A stretch of 64,000 nt of DNA from Mycolicibacterium sp. P9-64 (GCF_008329605.1 NZ_NPKO01000012.1:124001-188000); one strand, 5' to 3'; counted from the stretch's first letter, positions 16,252 to 25,784 are shown. Numbers and translations are program-made. Notes: generated from the letters alone by a model not told the origin.

Positions 16252-16782
16252 ATGCGATGCCGGATCAAGGGATTTGTTGCTGCGACGGTCGCCGCGGCTT
16301 TGACCGTCGGGTGCTCGCAGACCGTCACGGGTGACGCCCAAAAGTCCCGGCCGTCCGTCCCGGACCCGGATCGCAGCTATGGCTACGTCGATGACCGCTG
16401 CGGGTTGTTGACCGACGATTCGATCCAGCAGACCTTGGGCGCGGAGAGCGTCGTGCGGCCCTACAGCGGTGCGGTCTGTCAGTACGTGCTTGCCCGCAAG
16501 AACGGCCTCATCGACGTCGTCTTCTCCTGGTTCGAAACCGGCAGCCTCAACCGCGAACGCGGAGTGGCGACGCAACGGGGCGCAACGATCACCGACATCG
16601 ACGTGGAGCGCCACCCGGCATTCCTCGCCGAGGTCGGAGGCGACCACGCGGCGTGCTCGGCCACCGCTGCGGCGGGCACCGGTGTGTTGACGTGGTGGGT
16701 GCAGTTCCGTCCCACGACGGGCGGCGAGCCCTGCCCGGCCGCCGAGAAACTGTTGGCGGCGACGTTGTCATCGGACCTGTGA
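16252..16782 (+). CDS. DUF3558 lipoprotein (LprB-like)
   Basis: Lipoprotein with lipobox LTVGC and a DUF3558 body: RCGLLTDDSIQQTLG, the C-containing AVCQYVL strand, FSWFETGSLNRERG, then HPAF, AACS and EPCPAAEKL. The pattern matches the mycobacterial LprB family. ATG 16252 gives MRCRIKGF...; GTG 16243 is three codons earlier. The function of the family is unknown. It is followed without a gap by a second DUF3558 protein, a tandem like lprB-lprC of M. tuberculosis. Confidence 0.78.
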   Translation: MRCRIKGFVAATVAAALTVGCSQTVTGDAQKSRPSVPDPDRSYGYVDDRCGLLTDDSIQQTLGAESVVRPYSGAVCQYVLARKNGLIDVVFSWFETGSLNRERGVATQRGATITDIDVERHPAFLAEVGGDHAACSATAAAGTGVLTWWVQFRPTTGGEPCPAAEKLLAATLSSDL

Positions 16783-17306
16783 TGGGTGCGACTTCTCTCC
16801 GGTGCCTGGCTGCACTGGCGGCTGCCTGCGCCATGGTCCTGACGGGGTGCGGCCCCGACCACGCCGCGCGGCCAGCGACTCCGGTGTCCGGCGTCGGGTT
16901 CCGCAGCGAGCCCTGCAACGGCGTCACCGACGCCGACGTCACCAAGGTGATCGGTTCGTCGCTGTTCACCAAGGTCATCGACAGCGATGCCGGCTGCTTC
17001 TGGCAGGAGAACACCGCGATCGGCACGTTCGGCATCGGCATGGGCATCTCGACGTGGTGGTACCGCGGCAGCGACCTGGACACCGAACGGGCTCTCGAAG
17101 TGAGCGCGGGCCGCACCCTCACCGAGATGGCGCTCGACGGCAACAAGGGCTTCAAGGCCTTCGACGACAACGCTTGCAGCATCTACGTCGCAAAGGGCGG
17201 CGACGTCGTCACGTGGTCGATCCAGACGATGAACCCGGCGATGCTGCCCGATCTGTGTTCGATCACCGAGCATCTCGCGCAACTCAGCCAACAGCGCGTG
17301 AACTGA
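16782..17306 (+). CDS. DUF3558 lipoprotein (LprC-like)
   Basis: A 174-residue lipoprotein with signal peptide and lipobox MVLTGC. The DUF3558 pattern is PCNGVTDADVTKVIG, DAGCFWQEN, ISTWWYRGSDLDTERAL, NACSIYVA and PDLCSITEHLA, with paired cysteines. ATG 16782 overlaps the TGA of the upstream paralogue (TGATG), so the pair is translationally coupled. Partner and function unknown. Confidence 0.78.
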   Translation: MGATSLRCLAALAAACAMVLTGCGPDHAARPATPVSGVGFRSEPCNGVTDADVTKVIGSSLFTKVIDSDAGCFWQENTAIGTFGIGMGISTWWYRGSDLDTERALEVSAGRTLTEMALDGNKGFKAFDDNACSIYVAKGGDVVTWSIQTMNPAMLPDLCSITEHLAQLSQQRVN

Positions 17307-17440
17307 TCTGGTGACTTCTTCCGTCGCTTCGCTCGCCCTCCCCGGGCCGGTAAACGGTTAGAGTCATTCGCTGGCCCAATTGCTGGATCGGTGATGACGA
17401 ACCAAGTGTTCGGTCGCCCAAGGGTAAGGATGACGCACAC

Positions 17441-18052
17441 ATGGCAGCTCGACTGGAGTCGCGCTCGGCGGGTGGCCGGCCGCGTAATCAGTCGCGCACG
17501 ACCAAGCTCAGCCGTGACTCGATCGTCAACGCCGCCCTGACCTTCCTCGACCGTGAGGGTTGGGACGCACTCACCATCAACGCGCTGGCGATCCAGCTCG
17601 GGACCAAGGGCCCGTCGCTCTACAACCACGTCGACAGCCTCGATGACCTGCGGCGAACCGTCCGGATGCGGGTGATCGACGACATCCTCGGGATGCTCAA
17701 CGCCGTCGGCGACGGCCGCACCCGCGACGACGCGGTGTCGTCGATGGCGAGCGCCTACCGCAGCTACGCCCACCACCATCCCGGCCGCTACTCGGCGTTC
17801 ACCCGCATGCCCCTCGGTGGCGACGACCCGGAATACACGGAAGCGACCCGGCTCGCGGCAGGTCCGGTGATGGAGGTGCTGTCCTCTTATGGACTGGACG
17901 GCGAGAACGCGTTCTATGCGGCGCTCGAGTTCTGGTCTGCGCTGCACGGATTCGTTCTTCTGGAGATGACGGGCGTGATGGACGAGGTCGACACCGACGC
18001 CGTATTCAACGACATGGTGCTGCGCTTGGCGTCCGGCATGGAGAGGCGCTGA
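17441..18052 (+). CDS. TetR-family transcriptional regulator
   Basis: A 203-residue TetR regulator. The HTH lies at about residues 30-75 (SRDSIVNAALTFLDREG then LTINALAIQLGTKGPSLYNHV, in parts), with a C-terminal helical domain of the WHG/TetR_C_33 type (YRSYAHHHPGRY, FWSALHGFVLLEMTGVM). AAGGATGA precedes the ATG. An inverted repeat CGAAC-CAAGT-GTTCG at 17398-17412, 28 bases before the start, could be its own operator. It holds the Rv0681 position immediately before rpsL. Target genes unknown. Confidence 0.85.
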   Translation: MAARLESRSAGGRPRNQSRTTKLSRDSIVNAALTFLDREGWDALTINALAIQLGTKGPSLYNHVDSLDDLRRTVRMRVIDDILGMLNAVGDGRTRDDAVSSMASAYRSYAHHHPGRYSAFTRMPLGGDDPEYTEATRLAAGPVMEVLSSYGLDGENAFYAALEFWSALHGFVLLEMTGVMDEVDTDAVFNDMVLRLASGMERR

Positions 18053-18084
18053 GCCCGCGCCTGAGTGGGCTGCTCTGACGCGCT

Positions 18085-18114
18085 TTGACCTGCCCTACCG
18101 TGGGCGGGTATCGT
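18085..18114 (+). promoter_or_regulatory. Candidate promoter of the str operon
   Basis: TTGACC (18085-18090), an 18-base spacer, and TATCGT (18109-18114), a sigA-like match. It is followed by a leader of about 210 bases before rpsL. It would drive rpsL-rpsG and probably fusA. Confidence 0.55.
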
Positions 18115-18330
18115 GGTCCATCGTGCCTGGCCGAGGCGCTTGCGGCTGAGTGTTTTCGCAAGCATGCCTGCACGCCGGGCCAATTCGCATGTCCACGGTG
18201 CATCGAAAGAACATCGGTGCGCGGGCGCGTGCGACACGCCCGGTCGCGGGGTACGCGAACGAGCGAAACCCGCAGTACACAGACTTGAGAACAACCGAAG
18301 ACAAGCAGAAGCAACACAGAAAGCCGGTAC

Positions 18331-18705
18331 ATGCCAACCATCAACCAGCTGGTCCGCAAGGGTCGCCGCGACAAGATCGCCAAGGTCAAGACCGCGGCCC
18401 TCAAGGGCAGCCCGCAGCGCCGCGGCGTGTGCACCCGCGTGTACACAACCACCCCGAAGAAGCCGAACTCGGCACTTCGCAAGGTTGCGCGCGTGAAGCT
18501 GACCAGCGCGGTCGAGGTCACCGCCTACATCCCGGGTGAGGGTCACAACCTGCAGGAGCACTCGATGGTGCTCGTGCGTGGTGGTCGTGTGAAGGACCTC
18601 CCCGGCGTGCGTTACAAGATCATCCGCGGCTCGCTTGACACCCAGGGCGTCAAGTCCCGCAAGCAGGCCCGTAGCAAGTACGGCGCCAAGAAGGAGAAGA
18701 GCTAA
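18331..18705 (+). CDS. rpsL: 30S ribosomal protein S12
   Basis: S12, 124 residues, of the 30S decoding centre. The streptomycin-relevant loops TTPKKPNSALRK and GRVKDLPGVRY carry Lys at the classical positions 43 and 88, i.e. the susceptible form. First gene of the str operon. The stop overlaps the rpsG start by one base (TAATG). Confidence 0.97.
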   Translation: MPTINQLVRKGRRDKIAKVKTAALKGSPQRRGVCTRVYTTTPKKPNSALRKVARVKLTSAVEVTAYIPGEGHNLQEHSMVLVRGGRVKDLPGVRYKIIRGSLDTQGVKSRKQARSKYGAKKEKS

Positions 18706-19175
18706 TGCCGCGCAAGGGCCCCGCACCGAAGCGGCCGCTGGTCAACGACCCGGTCTACGGTTCGCAGCTGGTCACCCAGCTGGTCAACAAAGTCCTGCTC
18801 GATGGGAAGAAATCACTGGCTGAGCGCATTGTTTATGGTGCGCTCGAGCAGGCCCGTGACAAGACCGGCACCGATCCGGTGGTCACCCTGAAGCGCGCTC
18901 TCGACAACGTCAAGCCCGCCCTCGAGGTGCGCAGCCGCCGCGTCGGTGGCGCCACCTACCAGGTTCCCGTCGAGGTGCGTCCCGAGCGGTCGACCACGCT
19001 GGCACTGCGCTGGCTGGTCAGCTTCTCCAAGGCGCGTCGCGAGAAGACCATGGTCGAGCGTCTGGCGAATGAGATCCTCGACGCCAGCAATGGCCTGGGT
19101 GCTGCCGTCAAGCGGCGTGAGGACACCCACAAGATGGCAGAGGCGAACCGGGCCTTCGCGCACTACCGCTGGTAG
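18705..19175 (+). CDS. rpsG: 30S ribosomal protein S7
   Basis: S7, 156 residues, a primary 16S rRNA-binding protein of the 30S head. The N-terminal MPRKGPAPKRPL, the central LEVRSRRVGGATYQVPVEVR and the C-terminal EANRAFAHYRW are as in mycobacteria. It is translationally coupled to rpsL by a one-base overlap. Confidence 0.97.
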   Translation: MPRKGPAPKRPLVNDPVYGSQLVTQLVNKVLLDGKKSLAERIVYGALEQARDKTGTDPVVTLKRALDNVKPALEVRSRRVGGATYQVPVEVRPERSTTLALRWLVSFSKARREKTMVERLANEILDASNGLGAAVKRREDTHKMAEANRAFAHYRW

Positions 19176-19272
19176 GACGGGCGGCTCGCCGGAGCCGCCT
19201 GCGGCGACATCGGGCAACGCCGGACGCAACTGAAACAGCAACTCAAGCAAGCGAAAGAGTGGGAATCTAGCC

Positions 19273-21375
19273 GTGGCACAGGACGTGCTCACCGACCTCA
19301 CCAAGGTCCGCAACATCGGCATCATGGCGCACATCGATGCCGGCAAGACGACGACTACCGAGCGCATCCTCTACTACACCGGTATCAGCTACAAGATCGG
19401 TGAGGTGCACGACGGTGCCGCCACGATGGACTGGATGGAACAGGAGCAGGAGCGGGGTATCACCATTACCTCCGCTGCCACCACGTGCTTCTGGGACGGC
19501 AACCAGATCAACATCATCGACACCCCGGGCCACGTCGACTTCACCGTCGAGGTAGAGCGCTCGCTGCGTGTCCTCGATGGCGCCGTTGCCGTCTTCGACG
19601 GCAAGGAAGGCGTTGAGCCGCAGTCCGAGCAGGTTTGGCGTCAGGCCGACAAGTACGACGTGCCGCGCATCTGCTTCGTCAACAAGATGGACAAGATCGG
19701 CGCCGACTTCTACTTCACCGTGCGCACCATCGAGGAGCGCCTCGGTGCCAGGGCGTTGCCGATTCAGCTGCCCATCGGCTCGGAGGGTGACTTCGAGGGC
19801 ATCGTCGACCTGGTCGAGATGAAGGCCAAGGTGTGGCGCGGCGAGACCAAGCTCGGTGAGACGTACGACACCATCGACATCCCCGAGGATCTGGTCGAGA
19901 AGGCCGCGGAGTACCGCACCAAGCTGCTCGAGACGGTCGCCGAGACCGACGAGGCATTGCTGGAGAAGTACTTCGGTGGCGAAGAGCTCACCGTCGAGGA
20001 GATCAAGGGCGCGATCCGCAAGCTCACGGTCAACTCCGAGATCTACCCGGTGCTGTGTGGCAGCGCGTTCAAGAACAAGGGCGTGCAGCCCATGCTCGAC
20101 GCCGTCATCGACTACCTGCCGACCCCGCTGGACGTGGCTGCTGCCATTGGCCATGCGCCTGGCAAGGAGGACGTCGAGGTCGTGCGCAAGCCGTCGACCG
20201 ACGAGCCGTTCTCCGCGCTCGCGTTCAAGGTCGCCACGCACCCGTTCTTCGGCAAGCTGACCTACGTCCGGGTGTACTCGGGCAAGGTCGACTCCGGCGC
20301 CCAGGTCATCAACGCGACCAAGGGCAAGAAGGAGCGGCTGGGCAAGCTGTTCCAGATGCACTCCAACAAGGAGAACCCGGTCGAAACGGCAAGTGCCGGC
20401 CACATCTACGCCGTGATCGGTCTGAAGGACACCACGACCGGTGACACGCTGTCGGATCTGAACCAGCAGGTCGTGCTCGAGTCGATGACCTTCCCGGATC
20501 CCGTGATCCAGGTCGCCATCGAGCCGAAGACCAAGAGCGACCAGGAGAAGCTGTCCCTGGCCATCCAGAAGCTGGCCGAGGAAGACCCGACCTTCAAGGT
20601 CAACCAGGACCACGAGACCGGCCAGACCATCATCGGTGGCATGGGCGAGCTCCACCTGGACATCCTGGTCGACCGCATGCGTCGCGAGTTCAAGGTCGAG
20701 GCCAACGTCGGCAAGCCGCAGGTGGCGTACAAGGAGACCATCAAGCGCGCGGTCGAGAAGGTCGAGTTCACGCACAAGAAGCAGACCGGCGGTTCGGGTC
20801 AGTTCGCGAAGGTGCTCGTCAACCTCGAGCCCTTCACCGGCGAGGACGGCGCGACCTACGAGTTCGAGAACAAGGTCACCGGTGGCCGCATCCCGCGCGA
20901 GTACATCCCCTCGGTGGATGCCGGTGCGCAGGACGCCATGCAGTACGGCGTGTTGGCCGGTTACCCGTTGGTGAACCTGAAGCTGATCCTGATCGACGGC
21001 GCGTACCACGACGTCGACTCGTCGGAGATGGCGTTCAAGATCGCTGGCTCCCAGGTGCTGAAGAAGGCTGCGGCACAAGCGCAGCCGGTCATCCTGGAGC
21101 CGATCATGGCCGTCGAGGTCACCACGCCCGAGGACTACATGGGTGACGTGATCGGCGACCTGAACTCCCGCCGTGGTCAGATTCAAGCCATGGAGGAGCG
21201 CAGCGGCGCACGTGTCGTCAAGGCCAACGTGCCGCTGTCGGAGATGTTCGGCTACGTCGGGGACCTTCGGTCTCGGACCCAGGGTCGGGCGAACTACTCC
21301 ATGCTGTTCGATTCGTACGCCGAAGTCCCGGCGAACGTGTCGAAGGAAATCATCGCGAAGGCAACAGGTCAATAA
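19273..21375 (+). CDS. fusA: Elongation factor G
   Basis: Translocation GTPase EF-G, 700 residues. The G-domain motifs are AHIDAGKTTT (about residues 19-28), the switch II DTPGHVDF, and NKMD. Domain II and domain IV are present (GGRIPREYIPSVDAG; PLSEMFGYVGDLRS). The start is GTG at 19273, 97 bases after rpsG. It lies between rpsG and tuf in the normal str order and corresponds to fusA1 of M. tuberculosis. Confidence 0.97.
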   Translation: MAQDVLTDLTKVRNIGIMAHIDAGKTTTTERILYYTGISYKIGEVHDGAATMDWMEQEQERGITITSAATTCFWDGNQINIIDTPGHVDFTVEVERSLRVLDGAVAVFDGKEGVEPQSEQVWRQADKYDVPRICFVNKMDKIGADFYFTVRTIEERLGARALPIQLPIGSEGDFEGIVDLVEMKAKVWRGETKLGETYDTIDIPEDLVEKAAEYRTKLLETVAETDEALLEKYFGGEELTVEEIKGAIRKLTVNSEIYPVLCGSAFKNKGVQPMLDAVIDYLPTPLDVAAAIGHAPGKEDVEVVRKPSTDEPFSALAFKVATHPFFGKLTYVRVYSGKVDSGAQVINATKGKKERLGKLFQMHSNKENPVETASAGHIYAVIGLKDTTTGDTLSDLNQQVVLESMTFPDPVIQVAIEPKTKSDQEKLSLAIQKLAEEDPTFKVNQDHETGQTIIGGMGELHLDILVDRMRREFKVEANVGKPQVAYKETIKRAVEKVEFTHKKQTGGSGQFAKVLVNLEPFTGEDGATYEFENKVTGGRIPREYIPSVDAGAQDAMQYGVLAGYPLVNLKLILIDGAYHDVDSSEMAFKIAGSQVLKKAAAQAQPVILEPIMAVEVTTPEDYMGDVIGDLNSRRGQIQAMEERSGARVVKANVPLSEMFGYVGDLRSRTQGRANYSMLFDSYAEVPANVSKEIIAKATGQ

Positions 21376-21472
21376 AGGGCCCGGAATGGGGTCTGTAGGC
21401 TGATCCGTCGGCCAGCACAACTGAACACATCAACTGCTTAGCAAGCACCAACAAGTCCAGGAGGACACAGAA

Positions 21473-22663
21473 GTGGCGAAGGCGAAGTTCGAGCGGACGA
21501 AGCCGCACGTCAACATCGGGACCATCGGTCACGTTGACCACGGCAAGACGACCCTGACGGCAGCAATCACCAAGGTTCTGCACGACAAGTACCCGGCGTT
21601 GAACGAGTCGCGCGCATTCGACCAGATCGACAATGCGCCCGAGGAGCGTCAGCGCGGTATCACGATCAACATCTCGCATGTTGAGTACCAGACCGAGAAG
21701 CGTCACTACGCGCACGTCGACGCCCCCGGTCACGCGGACTACATCAAGAACATGATCACCGGTGCCGCGCAGATGGACGGCGCGATCCTGGTGGTTGCCG
21801 CCACTGACGGCCCGATGCCGCAGACGCGTGAGCACGTGCTGCTCGCTCGCCAGGTCGGCGTGCCCTACATCCTGGTCGCGCTGAACAAGGCCGACATGGT
21901 CGACGACGAGGAGCTCCTGGAGCTCGTCGAGCTGGAGGTCCGCGAACTGCTGGCCGCCCAGGAGTTCGACGAGGATGCCCCGGTCATCAAGGTGTCGGCG
22001 CTCAAGGCACTCGAGGGTGACCCGGCGTGGGTCAAGTCCGTCGAGGACCTGATGGATGCCGTTGACGAGTCGATCCCGGACCCGGTCCGCGACACCGACA
22101 AGCCGTTCCTGATGCCCGTCGAGGACGTCTTCACGATCACCGGCCGCGGCACCGTGGTCACCGGTCGCGTCGAGCGTGGCGTGGTCAACGTGAACGAGGA
22201 AGTCGAGATCGTCGGCATCAAGCCGACCGTCACCAAGACGACCGTCACCGGTGTCGAGATGTTCCGCAAGCTGCTCGACCAGGGCCAGGCGGGCGACAAC
22301 GTCGGCCTGCTGGTCCGTGGTGTCAAGCGTGAGGACGTCGAGCGTGGCCAGGTCGTGGTCAAGCCCGGCACCACCACGCCGCACACCGAGTTCGACGGCA
22401 GCGTCTACATCCTGTCCAAGGACGAAGGCGGCCGCCACACGCCGTTCTTCAACAACTACCGTCCGCAGTTCTACTTCCGTACGACGGACGTGACCGGCGT
22501 GGTGACCCTCCCCGAGGGCACCGAGATGGTGATGCCCGGTGACAACACCGACATCTCCGTCAAGCTGATCCAGCCCGTCGCCATGGACGAGGGCCTGCGG
22601 TTCGCCATCCGTGAGGGTGGTCGTACCGTCGGCGCCGGCCGCGTGACGAAGATCAACAAGTAG
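21473..22663 (+). CDS. tuf: Elongation factor Tu
   Basis: EF-Tu, 396 residues, delivers aminoacyl-tRNA. The motifs GHVDHGKTTL (residues 19-28), DAPGHADY and NKADM are intact. GTG start with a strong AGGAGG about nine bases upstream. Last gene of the str operon; a terminator follows 17 bases after the stop. Confidence 0.98.
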   Translation: MAKAKFERTKPHVNIGTIGHVDHGKTTLTAAITKVLHDKYPALNESRAFDQIDNAPEERQRGITINISHVEYQTEKRHYAHVDAPGHADYIKNMITGAAQMDGAILVVAATDGPMPQTREHVLLARQVGVPYILVALNKADMVDDEELLELVELEVRELLAAQEFDEDAPVIKVSALKALEGDPAWVKSVEDLMDAVDESIPDPVRDTDKPFLMPVEDVFTITGRGTVVTGRVERGVVNVNEEVEIVGIKPTVTKTTVTGVEMFRKLLDQGQAGDNVGLLVRGVKREDVERGQVVVKPGTTTPHTEFDGSVYILSKDEGGRHTPFFNNYRPQFYFRTTDVTGVVTLPEGTEMVMPGDNTDISVKLIQPVAMDEGLRFAIREGGRTVGAGRVTKINK

Positions 22664-22680
22664 GCTCCGCCTACCAAAGG

Positions 22681-22721
22681 AAGCGGCGCTCACCCTGCGG
22701 GGTGGGCGCCGCTTTCGTTTC
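22681..22721 (+). terminator. Intrinsic terminator after tuf
   Basis: AAGCGGCGCTCACCC (22681-22695) pairs with GGGTGGGCGCCGCTT (22700-22714) with one G-T type mismatch, and is followed by a TTTCGTTT tail. It closes the str operon. Confidence 0.85.
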
Positions 22722-22785
22722 CCGTGTGGGGACTGCCCATTGATGCTTGCATGGGGGCTTCCGGCAACAGTGAGGACAACTGCAG

Positions 22786-23517
22786 ATGACGCGGTTCACG
22801 GTTCGGGCGTTCACCGACGTCGGCCTGCTGCGCAAGCGCAACGAGGATGCCGTCCTGGTGGCGGGCTGGCAGTGCCAGTCTCACGACGGATCGCTCGTCA
22901 CAATGCATTTCGCGCCGGCGCCGCCGTTCGTGTGTGCGGTCGCCGACGGCATGGGTGGGCACGTCGGAGGTAACCTGGCCAGCCGGGTGGCGCTGAACGC
23001 GATCGCTCAGCTATCGCCGGGGTGGCGAAGTGTCGACGACGTGTCCGCCTCACTCGAGGTCGTCAACGAGCAGGTGCGTGCGGTGGGTGCCGAGAACGAC
23101 CTTGGTGGGCTGGGGACGACGGTCGCCGGGCTGTGCTTCCTGTCCGACCAGCTGCTGGTGTTCAACGTCGGCGACAGCCGGATCTACTCGATCACCGGAG
23201 GGGTCGTTCGGCAGATCTCGATCGACGACTCCGTCTTCGACGCGTCGGGCAGGCCGACGAACGTCATCACCCAATCACTCGGTCAGCCCGGTCCCGTGCA
23301 CCCTCACGTGACGGCGACGCCCCTTGTCCCCGGCACGCATCTGCTGTGCTCCGACGGCGTCAGCGGAATGATGTCGTTCGACGAACTCGCCGAAGCGGCG
23401 GCGCTGCCCGATCTCGACGGTTGTGCGGCGCGGATCATCGAGAAGACGCGGGCCAATGGTGCCGAGGACAACTTCTCGTTCCTGATCGTCGACGTTGCGA
23501 TGGGCGACGACTCCTGA
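22786..23517 (+). CDS. PP2C-type serine/threonine phosphatase
   Basis: A 243-residue single-domain PPM/PP2C phosphatase. Conserved motifs are RKRNEDAVL, VADGMGGHVGG (metal Asp), GLGTTVAG, FNVGDSRIYSI, LLCSDGVSG and GAEDNFSFL. The metal-binding Asp residues all appear intact, so it is probably active. Unlike PstP it lacks a transmembrane anchor and no kinase gene adjoins it. It might act on a Ser/Thr kinase or type VI/FHA-like pathway elsewhere; the substrate is unknown. Confidence 0.87.
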   Translation: MTRFTVRAFTDVGLLRKRNEDAVLVAGWQCQSHDGSLVTMHFAPAPPFVCAVADGMGGHVGGNLASRVALNAIAQLSPGWRSVDDVSASLEVVNEQVRAVGAENDLGGLGTTVAGLCFLSDQLLVFNVGDSRIYSITGGVVRQISIDDSVFDASGRPTNVITQSLGQPGPVHPHVTATPLVPGTHLLCSDGVSGMMSFDELAEAAALPDLDGCAARIIEKTRANGAEDNFSFLIVDVAMGDDS

Positions 23518-23802
23518 ATGGGCACACTTGCGACGGCCGTCGATATTGGCAATCGTCGTACGGGCTTCAATACCGGGGCACCGTGGAGAATCCGTCACAA
23601 TAACGTGTTCTAGCAACGTTTCGTTCGCTGCCTTGCGGTCCGTTTCCTGCGGGTTGTCAAGGGCCATAAGCGATCTACGCAATTCAAGCGAGACGCCGGC
23701 CCTTGCTGGAGGTGTTAATCTTGGGCTGCATCTGTAAATGTGTGACGCACGCCCGTGGTAAGCCCTTTACGGCGGAATCCAGCGGGATCGGGGGAGCCCC
23801 TC

Positions 23803-24747
23803 ATGGTAATGGATCTAACCGAGCCTATTCCGGCCATCGCACCGTCCGCGTCGCTGTCTCCGGAGCGACTTCTGAAGCTGGCCATCGTCGTCGGTACGGC
23901 CGGTGTCGTCGCCCTCATCGTCGCGGTCATCGTGCTCGTCTGGACGGTCACCGGCGTGTCAGCGCCGGTCGTGTCGCAACAGGCGGCGATGCCCGACGTT
24001 CAGTCGAAGCCCATTCCCGCGGCGCCCGCCGGGGCACTCGTCCCCGACCCGGCACCCGCGCCCGTGGCCGAGACCGCTGCTCCCGCACCAGCGGCTCCCG
24101 CACCCGCGGCGGCCCCTGCCTCTGCCCCGATCACCACCTCCGCGGGCACCGCCGGTAGCAACTCGGACATTCTGAGCAATCCCGCGATGGCTGCGATTGC
24201 GCCGACCGCGCCTGCCCCCGCCTCCGCCGCTGCTGCGCCGACGGTCACCCTTCCGACGGTCACCCTGCCCGAGGGCGATGCCAACGGACTCAATTGGGAC
24301 GACCTCAACTCGAACCTGCAGAACGCCGCCGCCTCCTACCTCTGGCAGAACTCCGGCGCAGACGCCACCACTGGCGCCATCGTGGGCGCTGGGACGGCGA
24401 TCGGGACCACGGCGCTGAGCATCGTCGGCAACAACGCGGGCAATCTGGTGAACACCCTGATCTTGGCCAACTTGGGTTATTACGGAACACCGAACTTTAC
24501 CGGCAATCTAGTGAACTCGGCCCTGGCCGCGCCTGCTGCGCTTTCGCAGCTCGGTGTTGGCGTGCCGTCGGTGCCCTCGCTCGGCGTGCCCTCGCTCGGT
24601 GTGCCCAACTCGATCGGCATCCCGGGCACCCCGATCGGGACCCAGATCGGTCCGCCGCAACTGCCGCAGATCGGTCCGCCCCAACTGCCCAGCCTTCCCC
24701 GGCCCGGGATCGGCATTCCCGGCACCCCGATCGGCATCGGGTTCTAG
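23803..24747 (+). CDS. Pro/Ala-rich single-pass membrane protein
   Basis: A 314-residue protein. After about 22 residues comes one membrane helix (LAIVVGTAGVVALIVAVIVL), then a long Pro/Ala linker (about residues 55-150), a folded-looking Ala/Asn/Gly core (about 155-245), and a low-complexity C-terminal tail of repeats (VPSLG x2, IGPPQLP x2, GIPGTPIG x2). Start ATG 23803 has GGGGAG upstream; ATG 23809 is an alternative. It is predicted to be an extracytoplasmic envelope protein. No known family was recognised. Confidence 0.6.
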   Translation: MVMDLTEPIPAIAPSASLSPERLLKLAIVVGTAGVVALIVAVIVLVWTVTGVSAPVVSQQAAMPDVQSKPIPAAPAGALVPDPAPAPVAETAAPAPAAPAPAAAPASAPITTSAGTAGSNSDILSNPAMAAIAPTAPAPASAAAAPTVTLPTVTLPEGDANGLNWDDLNSNLQNAAASYLWQNSGADATTGAIVGAGTAIGTTALSIVGNNAGNLVNTLILANLGYYGTPNFTGNLVNSALAAPAALSQLGVGVPSVPSLGVPSLGVPNSIGIPGTPIGTQIGPPQLPQIGPPQLPSLPRPGIGIPGTPIGIGF

Positions 24748-24900
24748 CCAGAACGGTTCGAGGGGCGGTGTGCCCCGCTGCGCTCCATTGTCAGCGACCC
24801 GAACAGTTGCGCAACTCGGCCAAATGTCGCGGGTTGGCGCTAATCTGACCTCCGAGACAGTCCGGCGGGCAAACGTCCGGCGAACCGAGGAGCGTGGCAG

Positions 24901-25743
24901 ATGCTGGGTCGCTATCTGAAGTCACAGATCATGGTGTTGGTGTGCGGCGGCCTGGTGGGGCCGATCTTCCTCGCGGTCTACTTCGCCATTGGCGAGAGCA
25001 GTCTGCTGCGGTGGATGTTCTGGGTCGGCCTGCTGATCACCGCCGCCGACGTGTTGATCGCGCTGGCATTGGCCAACTACGGGGCCAAGTCCGACGCCAA
25101 GACCCAGATGCTCGAGGCCACCGGAGTGCTGGCGCTGGCACAGGTCACCGGGATCACCGAGACCGGCACACGTATCAACGAGCAGCCGCTGGTGAAGCTC
25201 AACCTGCACGTCGAGGGGCCGGGCCTGACGCCGTTCGATACCCAGGACTCGGTGCTCGCATCGGTGTCGCGGCTACCGATGATCACGGGACGCAAGCTCG
25301 TCCTGCTCGTCGATCCGGCCACCAACCAGTACCAGATCGATTGGAACCGAAGCGCTTTGGTGGTGGGCATGGTGCCCGCTCAGTTCACCCTCGCTGAAGA
25401 CAACAAGACCTACGACCTGTCCGGGCAGGCCGCGCCGTTGATGGAGATCATGCAGATCCTCAAGGCCAACAACGTTCCGATGAACGGCACCATCGACATC
25501 CGGTCCAATCCCGTGGTGCGCCAGCAGGTGATGAACGTGGTGCGTCGCTCGGCCGCCCAGCAGGCACCTCCGCCCGCGTACGCGCCACCGCCGGCCCAGG
25601 CGCCGTCGTCGTTCACTGCCACCGCGCCACCGGAGCCGTCGACGTCTCAGCGGTTGCAAGAGCTCGAGACGTTGCGCGCGACGGGCGCGATCTCCGAAGC
25701 GGAGTACGCGAGCAAGCGGCAGCAGATCATCTCCGACCTCTGA
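24901..25743 (+). CDS. Membrane protein with C-terminal SHOCT domain
   Basis: A 280-residue protein. Two N-terminal membrane helices (about residues 9-30 and 38-60) form a hairpin, then a soluble domain of about 120 residues, then a Pro/Ala linker, and a C-terminal SHOCT motif (LQELETLRATGAISEAEY then ASKRQQIISDL). SHOCT is a short oligomerisation-type domain often found at the ends of bacterial proteins. Function unknown. It lies 153 bases after the Pro-rich gene on the same strand. Confidence 0.7.
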   Translation: MLGRYLKSQIMVLVCGGLVGPIFLAVYFAIGESSLLRWMFWVGLLITAADVLIALALANYGAKSDAKTQMLEATGVLALAQVTGITETGTRINEQPLVKLNLHVEGPGLTPFDTQDSVLASVSRLPMITGRKLVLLVDPATNQYQIDWNRSALVVGMVPAQFTLAEDNKTYDLSGQAAPLMEIMQILKANNVPMNGTIDIRSNPVVRQQVMNVVRRSAAQQAPPPAYAPPPAQAPSSFTATAPPEPSTSQRLQELETLRATGAISEAEYASKRQQIISDL

Positions 25744-25784
25744 TCCGCACTCCGAGGCGGCCGGTCCCGTCACCGGGAGATTAC

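Noticed and set aside
19267..21420. Open frame of about 717 codons opposite fusA
   Set aside because: An antisense shadow of a highly biased gene; no start signal or domain.
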